A stretch of DNA of 46,153 nucleotides from a virus, in the IMG/VR virus record IMGVR_UViG_3300008261_000203, positions 1 through 46,153 of that record, one strand, 5' to 3'. Below the pieces are notes generated by a model. That model was not told the origin of the DNA. It saw nothing but the letters and a program-made list of their open reading frames with translations, and searched no databases. Positions 6,413-13,375 of this stretch are shown piece after piece. The first letter of the stretch is position 1. Every line of letters begins with the position of its first letter. Both the position numbers and the translations under genes were made by a program.

Positions 6413-6480
6413 AAAGTATATTGACGAACCGAGTTATCGGTAGCAAACACACACTATAGTTGTGGCAATATACTTCTGAT
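6413..6480 (+). other. intervening segment of the tmRNA precursor
   Basis: This 68-base segment joins the 3' CCA end to the 5' end of the coding piece and should be cut out. AAGTATATTG (6414-6423) is a perfect ten-base complement of CAATATACTT (6466-6475), so the precursor would form a hairpin stacked on the acceptor stem. A smaller CCGA-GTTA-TCGG hairpin (6429-6440) lies within. This fits substrates for RNase P and 3'-end processing, as for permuted bacterial tmRNA precursors. Confidence 0.8.
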
Positions 6481-6561
6481 GGGGGTGTTTTAGATTCGAC
6501 ATGGCAATCATTAGAACAATGGAGAGTCGCCAGAGTAGGCGTAATAACTAAAAAATTAAAC

Positions 6562-6594
6562 GCAAACGATAATAAGTTCGCATTAGCAGCCTAA
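6562..6594 (+). other. tmRNA tag reading frame ANDNKFALAA
   Basis: Codons GCA AAC GAT AAT AAG TTC GCA TTA GCA GCC then TAA (6592-6594) encode ANDNKFALAA. This closely parallels the classical ANDENYALAA tag and ends in the LAA recognised by ClpXP. Resume codon GCA at 6562 lies behind an A-rich run, as usual. Confidence 0.92.
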
Positions 6595-6660
6595 AAACTG
6601 CTTAGGGTTTCGCCAGTTCCTCGTAACAGAATACTGGCACTTTTATAAAAGGAAATTATT

Positions 6661-6804
6661 ATGAAAAAACTAATCGCTCTCGTAGCTGCAACTTTCGCTG
6701 TAACAGCATTTGCTCAGGCTCCTGCCAAAAAAGATGAGCCAAAGAAAGATGCACCAAAAGCTGAAGTGAAGAAAGACGAAAAGAAGAATGAAAATCTACA
6801 TTAG
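6661..6804 (+). CDS. small secreted Lys/Glu-rich peptide (47 aa)
   Basis: A 47-residue product with a signal peptide (MKKLIALVAATFAVTAFAQA, cleavage likely after AFA) and a mature part of about 27 residues made of Lys, Glu, Asp, Ala and Pro (repeats of KKDEPKKDAPK type). AAGGA precedes the ATG. Similar secreted Lys/Ala peptides are common in proteobacterial genomes, so host origin is plausible. It directly follows the tmRNA and may share its transcript. It overlaps the next start by 17 bases. Function unknown. Confidence 0.65.
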   Translation: MKKLIALVAATFAVTAFAQAPAKKDEPKKDAPKAEVKKDEKKNENLH

Positions 6805-7450
6805 CAACTACCGTTATCATTGGATTTCTCCATATACAATCATAGAGAACATTTTTTTCTGGACTGATTGGAGTAAATGTGGTCGTAATAAAGGCGTGAT
6901 TGAAGATAAAGATTATGTGGATCATCCTGAATGGGTTGAACGATGGGCTGAAAGAATTGAACCTATCAGTACCGCTATCCGTGTAGTGTTAGATTTTATT
7001 CATCCACGAATTCAATATGTTAAGATTGACCGCTGGGATACTTGGTCAATGGATCACACTTTGGCTCATATTATTTTGCCAATGTTAAAGCAATTAGATA
7101 AAACTAAACATGGTGCACCTTATACGAATGATGAAGATGTGCCAGAATATTTGCGTAGTTACATGGCACAACCAAAAGAGAATGAATGGGACACCGACAG
7201 TTTACACTTCATGCGTTGGGATTGGATTCTCGCTGAAATGATTTGGGCATTTGAACAAGAAATAAAAGATGATGATGAAACAGATTTCTATGACTATTCT
7301 GAATGTGGTGATGAAAAATTCCCATGGGATAAAGATGGTCAATATATAAGTAAAGTTAAAGTAGACCGTGAAGGTTTAGAAGCTCATCAAAAACGAAAGG
7401 CAAACGGCTTTAGATTGTTTGGTAAATATTATCAGAATCTTTGGGACTAA
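6788..7450 (+). CDS. conserved myovirus protein, MKIYI family (220 aa)
   Basis: A family frequent in myoviruses: N-terminus MKIYISNYRYHWISPYTIIE with a following FFW, then VKIDRWDTWSMDHTLAHIIL (a conserved D-WS-DHTLA block), MLKQLDKTKHGAPYTNDEDV and LHFMRWDWILAEMIWAFEQE. The C-terminus is Asp/Glu-rich and then basic. The conserved DxWxxDHTLA region suggests a structured, possibly enzymatic core, but no activity is known to me. The start overlaps the upstream secreted peptide. Confidence 0.75.
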   Translation: MKIYISNYRYHWISPYTIIENIFFWTDWSKCGRNKGVIEDKDYVDHPEWVERWAERIEPISTAIRVVLDFIHPRIQYVKIDRWDTWSMDHTLAHIILPMLKQLDKTKHGAPYTNDEDVPEYLRSYMAQPKENEWDTDSLHFMRWDWILAEMIWAFEQEIKDDDETDFYDYSECGDEKFPWDKDGQYISKVKVDREGLEAHQKRKANGFRLFGKYYQNLWD

Positions 7451-7526
7451 ATTTTAAATTAACTAAATATATTACCGGCATCACACACAAAGTCGGTAAC
7501 ACACATAAACACACAGGAGAATTACT

Positions 7527-7799
7527 ATGTCAAATATGACACCTTTTGAAATACGCCTTGAGCTTTTAAAAATGGCGAAAGATATGCTTGCTGATGATTA
7601 TTTTGGTAAGCGTGAAGCAATATCAAATCAATGGTCGACAGATTGTGAAACGGCCAAAATCAAAGGTGAGGAACCACCGAAACATCCAGGTTACCCACCA
7701 TTCCCCTCTGAACAAGAAGTTATTAACAAAGCAGCGACTTTGAATAATTTCGTTTCTAACATAACCACAGATACAAAACCAACAAAAAAATCTGTCTGA
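7527..7799 (+). CDS. small conserved T4-like phage protein (90 aa)
   Basis: Starts MSNMTPFEIRLELLKMAKDM, a recognisable opening of a small marine T4-like family, followed by a helical Glu/Lys-rich segment and a Pro-rich loop (EEPPKHPGYPPFPSEQEV) before VINKAATLNNFV. AGGAG precedes the ATG. The 76-base gap upstream contains a weak six-pair hairpin (7472-7477 with 7494-7499). Function unknown. Confidence 0.7.
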   Translation: MSNMTPFEIRLELLKMAKDMLADDYFGKREAISNQWSTDCETAKIKGEEPPKHPGYPPFPSEQEVINKAATLNNFVSNITTDTKPTKKSV

Positions 7800-7810
7800 T
7801 GAGGGTTTAG

Positions 7811-7837
7811 ACGGCCGGTTTTTCTCGGCCGTTTAAC
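7811..7837 (+). terminator. possible rho-independent terminator
   Basis: ACGGCCG (7811-7817) and CGGCCGT (7826-7832) form a perfect seven-pair GC-rich stem with an eight-base T-rich loop. Only a short T-run follows, so termination may be partial. It separates the gene ending at 7799 from the hydrolase at 7856. Confidence 0.5.
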
Positions 7838-7855
7838 ACACACAAAGGAGAAATT

Positions 7856-8410
7856 TTGAAAAAAACTATTGTTTTATTTACAATGATACTGGTTGCGAGT
7901 ATAACAGTAACAGCAGTAGCTTCAGTAAACAATTTGCGAGTAATGCCTTATAAAGCAAACTTTAATATTATGAGCTCAGATGCCAAGAAACAGATTGAGT
8001 GTCTAGCAGAAAACATTTACTTTGAAGCTGGGCATGAACCAGAAGTTGGTAAAATTGCCGTAGCATTTGTCACCATCAATCGTGTTAAAAGTGGTAGATT
8101 TGAAAATGACATTTGCGGAGTGGTCAAACAGAAAATTCAAAACATTTGCCAATTTTCTTGGTGGTGTGAAGATCGACCAAAGGCAATATCTACAAACAAG
8201 GTCTTGACAAACACAAACAATTCGTTATATAATAGCATCCGTGAACTTGCAGTTTATGTATATGTAAATCACGAAAAGATGGAAGATCCATCTAAAGGTG
8301 CCTTATTTTACCATGCCGATTATGTTAATCCTCAATGGCGAAATATGGAAAGATTGACCGTTATTGGTCGACACATTTTTTATAACAGGAAGGATTTAAA
8401 GTCAATATGA
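7856..8410 (+). CDS. SleB/CwlJ-type cell wall hydrolase (184 aa)
   Basis: Hydrolase_2 (SleB) family. The hallmark ECLAENIYFEAGHEPEVGKI, with the catalytic Glu57 in IYFEA, is followed by AVAFVTINRVKSG, CQFSWWCEDRP, GALFYHADYVNPQW and IGRHIFY. It cleaves peptidoglycan glycan strands. The N-terminal hydrophobic segment (residues 4-23) is a signal peptide or signal anchor, so a signal-arrest-release-type endolysin used for lysis is plausible. The start is TTG at 7856 because AAAGGAG lies five bases upstream and no ATG fits. A perfect internal sigma-70-like promoter lies at 8205-8233. Confidence 0.85.
   Translation: MKKTIVLFTMILVASITVTAVASVNNLRVMPYKANFNIMSSDAKKQIECLAENIYFEAGHEPEVGKIAVAFVTINRVKSGRFENDICGVVKQKIQNICQFSWWCEDRPKAISTNKVLTNTNNSLYNSIRELAVYVYVNHEKMEDPSKGALFYHADYVNPQWRNMERLTVIGRHIFYNRKDLKSI
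8205..8233 (+). promoter_or_regulatory. sigma-70-like promoter inside the hydrolase gene
   Basis: TTGACA (8205-8210), 17 bases, TATAAT (8228-8233): a perfect consensus within the coding sequence of the cell-wall hydrolase, about 170 bases upstream of the gene at 8407. It could drive the small membrane protein, DsbA and the gp33/gp59 block independently of lysis. Coding context makes chance occurrence possible but the full match is striking. Confidence 0.6.
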
Positions 8411-8664
8411 TTACAGATAAAATAAATGATTTCAAAATAATTGTTATCTGCGTTTCAACATTAGTATTAGCCACAATTATTTCGATTGCTTGGTTTAATA
8501 TTCACGATAGATCACTAATGGCTGCAAACATGGATGAAGCAATTAAAAAAGGAATCGACCCAATTTCGGTTCGTTGCTCATATGTTCAAAGCACAGATTT
8601 AATTTGTATTGCGTTTGCTGCTTCAGCGCAATCACACAATGTAGCTCAACAAGTTAAAAGATAA
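8407..8664 (+). CDS. small inner-membrane protein (85 aa)
   Basis: One transmembrane helix at about residues 10-30 (FKIIVICVSTLVLATIISIA), followed by a soluble part with MAANMDEAIKKGIDPISVRC and a second cysteine (LICIAFAASAQ). It overlaps the hydrolase stop (ATGA), so the two are translationally coupled. Its position after a cell-wall hydrolase suggests a lysis accessory (spanin- or holin-like), but the sequence is not typical of either. A family with the KGIDP-SVRC motif recurs in T4-like marine phages. Confidence 0.6.
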   Translation: MITDKINDFKIIVICVSTLVLATIISIAWFNIHDRSLMAANMDEAIKKGIDPISVRCSYVQSTDLICIAFAASAQSHNVAQQVKR

Positions 8665-8681
8665 AATAGGAGTATTATATT

Positions 8682-8951
8682 ATGGCAGTTAAACAATTGA
8701 CAATTAATCAACTCAATGATTCAGATCGTGAGAAGTTATTTAAAGTCGTTAAAGAATGTTCGGGATCATTAACCAGAATTGAAGGTGAACAAGACTACAT
8801 TCGTGAGGCAGTTGCAGAGACCGCAAAAAAGATGCAATTACCAAAAAGACTGGTTTCAAAACTAGTTAAGGTTTATCATAAACAAAACTATGATGAAGAA
8901 ATTGCAATACATGAACAATTTGAAAATCTATATGAAACGGTGGTAAAATAA
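8682..8951 (+). CDS. dsbA: DsbA-like dsDNA-binding protein, late transcription
   Basis: The length of 89 aa equals T4 DsbA. The pattern (a central GEQDYIREAVAETAKKMQLP, then KRLVSKLVKVYHKQNYDEEI, ending FENLYETVVK) matches the T4 protein's IxxxAxxELG-KxFNxLLxLYHKxNxD and terminal VxELYDTVF. T4 DsbA binds double-stranded DNA near late promoters. Synteny supports the call: T4 has dsbA, 33, 59 and 32 adjacent, as here. AGGAG precedes the ATG. This is not the thiol oxidase of the same name. Confidence 0.72.
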   Translation: MAVKQLTINQLNDSDREKLFKVVKECSGSLTRIEGEQDYIREAVAETAKKMQLPKRLVSKLVKVYHKQNYDEEIAIHEQFENLYETVVK

Positions 8952-9373
8952 TGTCTAAATTTACTTTTATATGTGAAGATGATCCAATGCCATTTAGTGA
9001 TGGCATTGTTTCGAAGAAAACAGTTGAATTTAATGGTGAATCCTTAGAGGGTATTATCAGCGAATTTGAAATGTTTCTAAAAGGTTGTGGATTTCAATTT
9101 AATGGTCAACTGGATTTTGTAGATAATCATAGTGATAGTTTTGACTATAGTGAAGAACCATCGGAGTGGTATAACGAAGAATTTAAAACACCACAATCTG
9201 ATCCTTGGACTAAAATTGTTGAACGACATGAAGAACAATTAGAACAGGACTATTTAAACAACATTTTTGGTTCTTCAGATTTGCTTTGTCCTGTATGTAA
9301 GTTATCTAAAAAAACAATGGGAGGCCACAAATGCTGGGACGTTAATTGTCCCGTTACTGAATGTGGAAAATAA
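8951..9373 (+). CDS. hypothetical protein with C-terminal Cys/His cluster (140 aa)
   Basis: Acidic 140-residue protein inserted between dsbA and gene 33. Residues 1-70 form a small alpha/beta domain (FTFICEDDPMPFSDG; SEFEMFLKGCGFQFNGQLDF). The end is cysteine-rich: CPVCKLSKK, then HKCWDVNCPVTECGK, five Cys and one His that could bind a zinc ion. It overlaps both neighbours by one base (TAATG). Function unknown; its place in the late-transcription block hints at a DNA or polymerase contact. Confidence 0.65.
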   Translation: MSKFTFICEDDPMPFSDGIVSKKTVEFNGESLEGIISEFEMFLKGCGFQFNGQLDFVDNHSDSFDYSEEPSEWYNEEFKTPQSDPWTKIVERHEEQLEQDYLNNIFGSSDLLCPVCKLSKKTMGGHKCWDVNCPVTECGK

Positions 9374-9597
9374 TGGCAACAAAAGAAGAAATGCGGAAGT
9401 TTGCTATGAAAATAGAAGGTTTGGTTGCTAATACCGACTATACTTATCTTGAAGCCATAGTTCAGCATTGTAAAGATACGGGATTAGAAATTGAAGTGGC
9501 AGCTACACTTGTGAATCCCACTTTAAAAGCAAAAATGCAAGAACAGGCAGAAAAAGCAAATTTACTCAAAGTGAAAACTTCTCGATTACCTATATGA
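9373..9597 (+). CDS. 33: gp33 late-transcription coactivator
   Basis: 74 aa starting at the ATG in TAATG (9373); an in-frame ATG at 9361 would overlap the previous gene without benefit. The sequence MATKEEMRKFAMKIEGLVAN, then YLEAIVQHCKDTGLEIEVAA and the terminal TSRLPI, matches marine T4-like gp33. In T4, gp33 binds the RNA polymerase beta-flap and links it to the sliding clamp gp45, acting with sigma gp55 for late transcription. The position between dsbA and gene 59 is as in T4. Overlaps gp59 by four bases. Confidence 0.82.
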   Translation: MATKEEMRKFAMKIEGLVANTDYTYLEAIVQHCKDTGLEIEVAATLVNPTLKAKMQEQAEKANLLKVKTSRLPI

Positions 9598-10217
9598 ATG
9601 GTTATGAAACCTTTGAAATATTCCAGTCATTAAAACTACATTTTACCACCGAAAAATATGATTATTTTAAGTATGGCGGTAAAACAAATGTTAACGTTAA
9701 TGCCTTTGAGAATAGAAAAGACAAATACCATTTCTATAAACTCTCACGCAAATTTAATACCAAAGAAGATTTAGAATCTTTTATTGTTGCTAATTTTGTA
9801 GAGGATGATATTAAATGGGTTGGCGACCTATTATTAGAAGAAGCCAAAAATACTCACCTAAAAAGGCAACGGGTATTACAGTCTTTATCTTATACCTTTG
9901 AAAATGATTGTAAAGTTATCCTTGAAGATTGTAAAGTAAAAACCGAAGATTGTAAAGTTATCTTCAATCGAATGTTGAAGGTGAATGATGGTAATTATCC
10001 ACCACTACTTACCTTGGCTCTAAGAAAAGAAATTCAAATAGAAACGGTAATTATACTTAACAAGATTTTAGGTTTTGTACCGAACTGGTCTAAACAGATT
10101 ACTGACAGTATTAGATGGCCAGATTACCGAAGAAAAATTGACAAGTATGCCTCTTTTTTACCACAAGATGTAGTAAAATATACATTGATACTAAAAAAGA
10201 TGATGAATAATGATTGA
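9594..10217 (+). CDS. 59: gp59 loader of the gp41 helicase
   Basis: 207 aa. N-terminal MNGYETFEIFQSLKLHFTTE, KYDYFKYGGKTNVNVNAFEN, then RVLQSLSYTFENDCKV and PPLLTLALRKEIQIETVIIL with NKILGFVPNW: these are conserved gp59 segments. gp59 binds forked DNA and gp32 and loads gp41 helicase at recombination-dependent forks. An unusual insertion of three tandem heptads (DCKVILE, DCKVKTE, DCKVIFN; residues 105-125) sits between the two domains. Gene order 33-59-(HAD)-32 follows T4 except for the inserted HAD gene. Confidence 0.85.
   Translation: MNGYETFEIFQSLKLHFTTEKYDYFKYGGKTNVNVNAFENRKDKYHFYKLSRKFNTKEDLESFIVANFVEDDIKWVGDLLLEEAKNTHLKRQRVLQSLSYTFENDCKVILEDCKVKTEDCKVIFNRMLKVNDGNYPPLLTLALRKEIQIETVIILNKILGFVPNWSKQITDSIRWPDYRRKIDKYASFLPQDVVKYTLILKKMMNND
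9906..9968 (+). repeat. three tandem 21-bp repeats inside gene 59
   Basis: The sequence GATTGTAAAGT recurs at 9906, 9927 and 9948, an exact 21-base period, encoding three in-frame heptapeptides that begin DCKV. Replication slippage is the likely origin. Confidence 0.85.
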
Positions 10218-10695
10218 GAAAATATATTTAGATATGGATGGAGTCATTGCCGATTTCAATAAAAAATATCGGCAACTCTATAAGATATATCCACATGAGG
10301 CAGATACTTATAAGGTATTCGATAAATTCTTCAACCAATTTATTGAATCGAGAGAATTTGCAAAATTAGATTTGATGCCAGATACTATGGAGTTAATTGA
10401 GTATCTGAGATCATTACCTATTCCTACTGAGATATTATCTTCTACATCCTCCGAAAAAAGAGATGCTCCTATTAGAGAGCAAAAACTGGAATGGTTAAAG
10501 AAACATGGTATTGATTTTCCAGTAATTTTAGTTCCAGGTAAAAGACATAAGAAAAATTATTCTAATGTAAATTCACTATTGATTGATGATACGGAACAAA
10601 ATATCAATCAATGGCGAGAAGTAGGTGGTGTTGCTATTCACCACAAAGATGTTATTAGTACCTTAAAAATACTAAAAGATTTACTAAATAAATGA
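10210..10695 (+). CDS. HAD-superfamily phosphatase, 5'(3')-nucleotidase-like (161 aa)
   Basis: HAD motif I is DMDGVIADF with nucleophile Asp8 and acid/base Asp10; motif II lies at ILSSTSS (residues 75-81), motif III Lys in the region of residues 96-111, and motif IV LLIDDTEQN (Asp126-Asp127). The small cap and overall length match phage 5'-deoxyribonucleotidase-type proteins. It could dephosphorylate nucleotides or another phosphate ester; substrate unknown. Overlaps gp59 by eight bases, so it is co-expressed with replication genes. Confidence 0.78.
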   Translation: MIEKIYLDMDGVIADFNKKYRQLYKIYPHEADTYKVFDKFFNQFIESREFAKLDLMPDTMELIEYLRSLPIPTEILSSTSSEKRDAPIREQKLEWLKKHGIDFPVILVPGKRHKKNYSNVNSLLIDDTEQNINQWREVGGVAIHHKDVISTLKILKDLLNK

Positions 10696-10763
10696 TATAT
10701 TATGTTTATGTGGATAAGTCGTTTATATACCGTTAATACTCCGTTTATACGAAAGGAAATACT

Positions 10764-11642
10764 ATGAGTAGTTTTGCTAACCTCAAGCGTGGCCGTAGTG
10801 ATTTGGAAAAACTCACCAAAGCAATCGAAGCCACAACTCAATCCGCTGATGCGGGATCCAAAGATGACACCAGACTATGGCAACCAACTGTTGATAAAGC
10901 AGGCAATGGTATGGCTGTTATTCGTTTTCTTCCAGCACCTCAAGCCGATGGTGATGATGCACTCCCATGGATTCGCATTTTCTCCCACGGATTTCAGGGA
11001 CCTGGTGGATGGTTAATTGATAATTGTCTTACAACGCTGAATGAGAAATGTCCAGTTTGTGAAGCCAATTCTATGTTATGGAATTCTGGAATCGAAGCAA
11101 ACAAAAACATTGCTCGTGACCGCAAGCGTAAGTTAAGTTATCTTGCTAATGTACTTATTGTTTCTGATCCATCCAACAAAGATAATGAAGGTCAAATTAA
11201 GTTGTTTAAATTTGGTAAGAAAATCTTTGATAAGATTTCAGAAGCAATGAATCCTGAGTTTCCCGATGAAAAGCCTATTAACCCATTTGATTTTTGGGAA
11301 GGCGCTAACTTCAAATTGAAGATTCGTAATGTTGAAGGTTATCGTAATTATGATAAATCAGAGTTTGAAAGTCCTTCTGCTCTGTATGATGGTGATGATG
11401 AAAAACTTGAAGCATTGTGGAAATCAGAATTTGGTTTAAAAGAATTTACTGATAAGAAGCACTTTAAATCTTATGACCAATTAAAAGGTCGTTTAGATAA
11501 AGTTCTAGGTACAGCAGTTCCTGGACTTGCTGCTGTTAAAGCTGCTGATGCAAATTTATCTGAGGAAGAGGAGGAGTTTAATACCTCTGGTGCTGAAGAT
11601 GAAGATTTGGATTATTTCAAATCTCTTGCAAATCAGAATTAA
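10764..11642 (+). CDS. 32: gp32 single-stranded DNA-binding protein
   Basis: 292 aa. N-terminal basic segment FANLKRGRSDLEKL (the cooperativity, LAST-like region), OB core with LPWIRIFSHGFQGPGGWLID, and a zinc site formed by His75, Cys88, Cys96 and Cys99 (spacing close to T4 His64/Cys77/Cys87/Cys90). The C-terminus is acidic (SEEEEEFNTSGAEDEDLDYF), the protein-interaction tail. It coats ssDNA in replication, recombination and repair and works with gp59. AAAGGAAATACT precedes the ATG. A strong terminator follows. Confidence 0.95.
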   Translation: MSSFANLKRGRSDLEKLTKAIEATTQSADAGSKDDTRLWQPTVDKAGNGMAVIRFLPAPQADGDDALPWIRIFSHGFQGPGGWLIDNCLTTLNEKCPVCEANSMLWNSGIEANKNIARDRKRKLSYLANVLIVSDPSNKDNEGQIKLFKFGKKIFDKISEAMNPEFPDEKPINPFDFWEGANFKLKIRNVEGYRNYDKSEFESPSALYDGDDEKLEALWKSEFGLKEFTDKKHFKSYDQLKGRLDKVLGTAVPGLAAVKAADANLSEEEEEFNTSGAEDEDLDYFKSLANQN

Positions 11643-11662
11643 AAAATCCCATGCAAGTATTG

Positions 11663-11686
11663 AACCCCGCTTAGGCGGGGTTTTTT
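11663..11686 (+). terminator. rho-independent terminator after gene 32
   Basis: AACCCCGC (11663-11670), loop TTAG, GCGGGGTT (11675-11682) and a run of six T: a textbook terminator. It lies between convergent genes, and its T-run abuts the stop codon of the minus-strand gene at 11686. Confidence 0.93.
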
Positions 11687-13230
11687 CATATTACTCGGGT
11701 AATCATATTCTCAAACATCAAATTATCCCAAGCACTTACTTGTGTACCTGATGGAGCACTTGCCATCTGAGTTCTGCTATTATCTACATTGACGATTGGA
11801 GTTGTTGTAGATGGTGTGGAGGTTGATGCCGGAGGTGATGCAATAGCAACAGAAGCTTCATTAATCGTTGCACCACTAGGCGCTGACCCACTAGAATACA
11901 ATGATGCCATATTCGTAGCACTTTTACCTACACTTGCACCAGGTAAATATTTGTCATTTGTATTTTTGCCTTCCAAAAATAAAGCTTTGGCGCCACCAAC
12001 ACCACCATGATGAGCTGCATATAGTCTAGATGCGATAGCTGCACCATCACCCTCTACACCTTTCATTACACCAGCTTTGTTCAAACCTACCATGTTCATT
12101 TGAGTATATTTTTTCATCAAATCTTCTTGAATTTGTAAATTATTCAAGAAGTCATCTTTATTTTTCATGCCGTCTTTGCCAGTCCAATTATTTGGATCAT
12201 AAACAGCATTATCATTTCCTTTACTGGTTCCTTTTTTCAAATAACCAAAAGTTTCTAACGCTTGAGCACCAAATTGATATTTTCCTAAAAAACCTTTACC
12301 ATTATCAATGGATTTGTTTCCACTTTCTTGTTGAGCTACCAATTCTTTATATTTGTTATAATCAAAACCAATTGGAGATGGTGAAGTACTCTGATTGGGA
12401 ACTATATCGGATCCTGCACCAACCTCAGGAGAATAAAATAATAATGCCGTACCTAAGGCCAATTTTGGAGGTGCCATTCTTTTTGGTGGAGGTGCGGCTT
12501 TTTTAGGTTTATCTTTATCGGTTTTTTTATTTTCTTTTCTATCCGAATCTGGAACATCAGGTACGTTAGTTGGTACTGAATCAAGTAATTTCTTACCAAG
12601 AAGTAATGCTCCTAATTCAAGAAGAGCTGTTTTAATTACTCCACCTAAAGAACTTAATGCACCACTTATAATACTACTTAAACCTGATAGACCAGTAAAT
12701 AATTGTTGTATGAGTGATTTAGATTCACCTTTTGCAACAGGTTGTGGAGAAGTTTTACTGCCTTTTTTAAATTGATTTTCATAGGCATCTTCACGAGCAC
12801 CCGCTCTTTTGAAAAACATATCGGCTTTCATTTCAGCCGTATCGCCTTGAAGTCTTACCAACTTCATAATATTTAATTTTGCTAAATTAATATCTCTAGC
12901 AATTTGAGGCAAAGCTACCGAATTTTTTGCAGAAATCCTGGTATCATTTTTAATTGATAATAGTATTTCAATACTTTCTTGCGAAAAAATTTGTTGTGGA
13001 GGTTGAATACGATTTGATATACTTTCGGCTTTATCTTTATCAGCTGTAGCCGAATATCCTTTACCAAATATTTTTTTACCAATTTGTGAACCAATACCAC
13101 CACCAGAAAATAAGACATTTCGTATGTCAAACATTTCTTTTAGTCTTTTTCCACCAGCAGAAGCTAGACCACCGACTAAACCTTTGGTCTTATATTCTTG
13201 TTCTAGTATTCTAGCTAATCTTCCAGCCAT
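11686..13230 (-). CDS. tape-measure-like tail protein with lysozyme-like domain (514 aa)
   Basis: Residues 60-160 are helical and charged; 172-216 form a hydrophobic Gly/Ala/Leu stretch (LFTGLSGLSSIISGALSSLG onward), typical of tail tape-measure proteins; 225-255 is a Lys/Pro linker. Residues 290-450 form a lysozyme/transglycosylase-like domain: LVAQQESGNKSIDNGKG with Glu302 as catalytic candidate, then FLGKYQFGAQALETFGYL, and a C-terminal AASRLYAAHHGGVGGAKAL-type helix pair. The tail end is Ser/Thr/Pro-rich. It lies downstream of gp26 and the gp51-like frame, where T4 has the hub genes including gp29 tape measure. It probably sets tail length and opens the cell wall at injection. Confidence 0.65.
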   Translation of the reverse strand: MAGRLARILEQEYKTKGLVGGLASAGGKRLKEMFDIRNVLFSGGGIGSQIGKKIFGKGYSATADKDKAESISNRIQPPQQIFSQESIEILLSIKNDTRISAKNSVALPQIARDINLAKLNIMKLVRLQGDTAEMKADMFFKRAGAREDAYENQFKKGSKTSPQPVAKGESKSLIQQLFTGLSGLSSIISGALSSLGGVIKTALLELGALLLGKKLLDSVPTNVPDVPDSDRKENKKTDKDKPKKAAPPPKRMAPPKLALGTALLFYSPEVGAGSDIVPNQSTSPSPIGFDYNKYKELVAQQESGNKSIDNGKGFLGKYQFGAQALETFGYLKKGTSKGNDNAVYDPNNWTGKDGMKNKDDFLNNLQIQEDLMKKYTQMNMVGLNKAGVMKGVEGDGAAIASRLYAAHHGGVGGAKALFLEGKNTNDKYLPGASVGKSATNMASLYSSGSAPSGATINEASVAIASPPASTSTPSTTTPIVNVDNSRTQMASAPSGTQVSAWDNLMFENMITRVI

Positions 13231-13234
13231 TTAA

Positions 13235-13375
13235 TTAACCTTTTCTTTGAGCATTTAACAATTTAATCTTTTCATTTTCTTCATCCAAATACTTCAGTAA
13301 CATACCCACATAGATGCTTTTTTCCCACGGCATCATGTTTTCCAATTCAGTCAAACTATACTTGTGATGTTGCAT
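13235..13375 (-). CDS. gp51-like hub assembly protein, probably a -1 frameshift extension of gp26
   Basis: A 46-residue frame from the ATG at 13375 (MQHHKYSLTELENMMPWEKS, IYVGMLLKYLDEENEKIKLL). The open frame continues upstream of this ATG without a stop to the end of gp26 (YDNLGNHFQTNFAL precedes the Met and looks coding), but has no ATG/GTG/TTG start with a ribosome site. In T4, gene 51 follows 26; it is a hub-assembly catalyst. The gp26 slippery site would join both in the -1 frame, giving about 61 extra residues. The next gene follows after four bases. Family assignment is by synteny and pattern. Confidence 0.6.
   Translation of the reverse strand: MQHHKYSLTELENMMPWEKSIYVGMLLKYLDEENEKIKLLNAQRKG

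Larger units (their letters stand above)
6355..6640 (+). ncRNA. ssrA: circularly permuted (two-piece) tmRNA
   Basis: Order on the DNA is acceptor piece, spacer, coding piece. Acceptor piece (about 6355-6412): T-arm GGCGG-TGCAAAT-CCGCC (6385-6401), then CACCTCC (6402-6408) and an encoded ACCA (6409-6412). Coding piece (6481 to about 6640): GGGGGTG (6481-6487), which pairs with CACCTCC over seven base pairs including the G3:U70 wobble read by alanyl-tRNA synthetase; then TTCGAC and the tag frame. P2 can be formed across the pieces: 6501-6508 with 6373-6380 and 6514-6520 with 6362-6368. AGCAG/CTGCT encloses the stop codon as in P5. The product would tag stalled proteins with ANDNKFALAA and free ribosomes with SmpB. 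No smpB gene is seen here, so host SmpB is presumably used. Ends are approximate. Confidence 0.93.

Noticed and set aside
9361-9372. ATG at 9361 as the start of gp33
   Set aside because: The ATG in TAATG at 9373 gives the family-typical MATKEE start and the one-base coupling used by neighbouring genes.
10696-10763. Defined promoter or pseudoknot operator upstream of gene 32
   Set aside because: The 68-base leader is AT-rich and contains similar CCGTTTATA/TCGTTTATA stretches, but no consensus promoter pair or convincing pseudoknot could be drawn.
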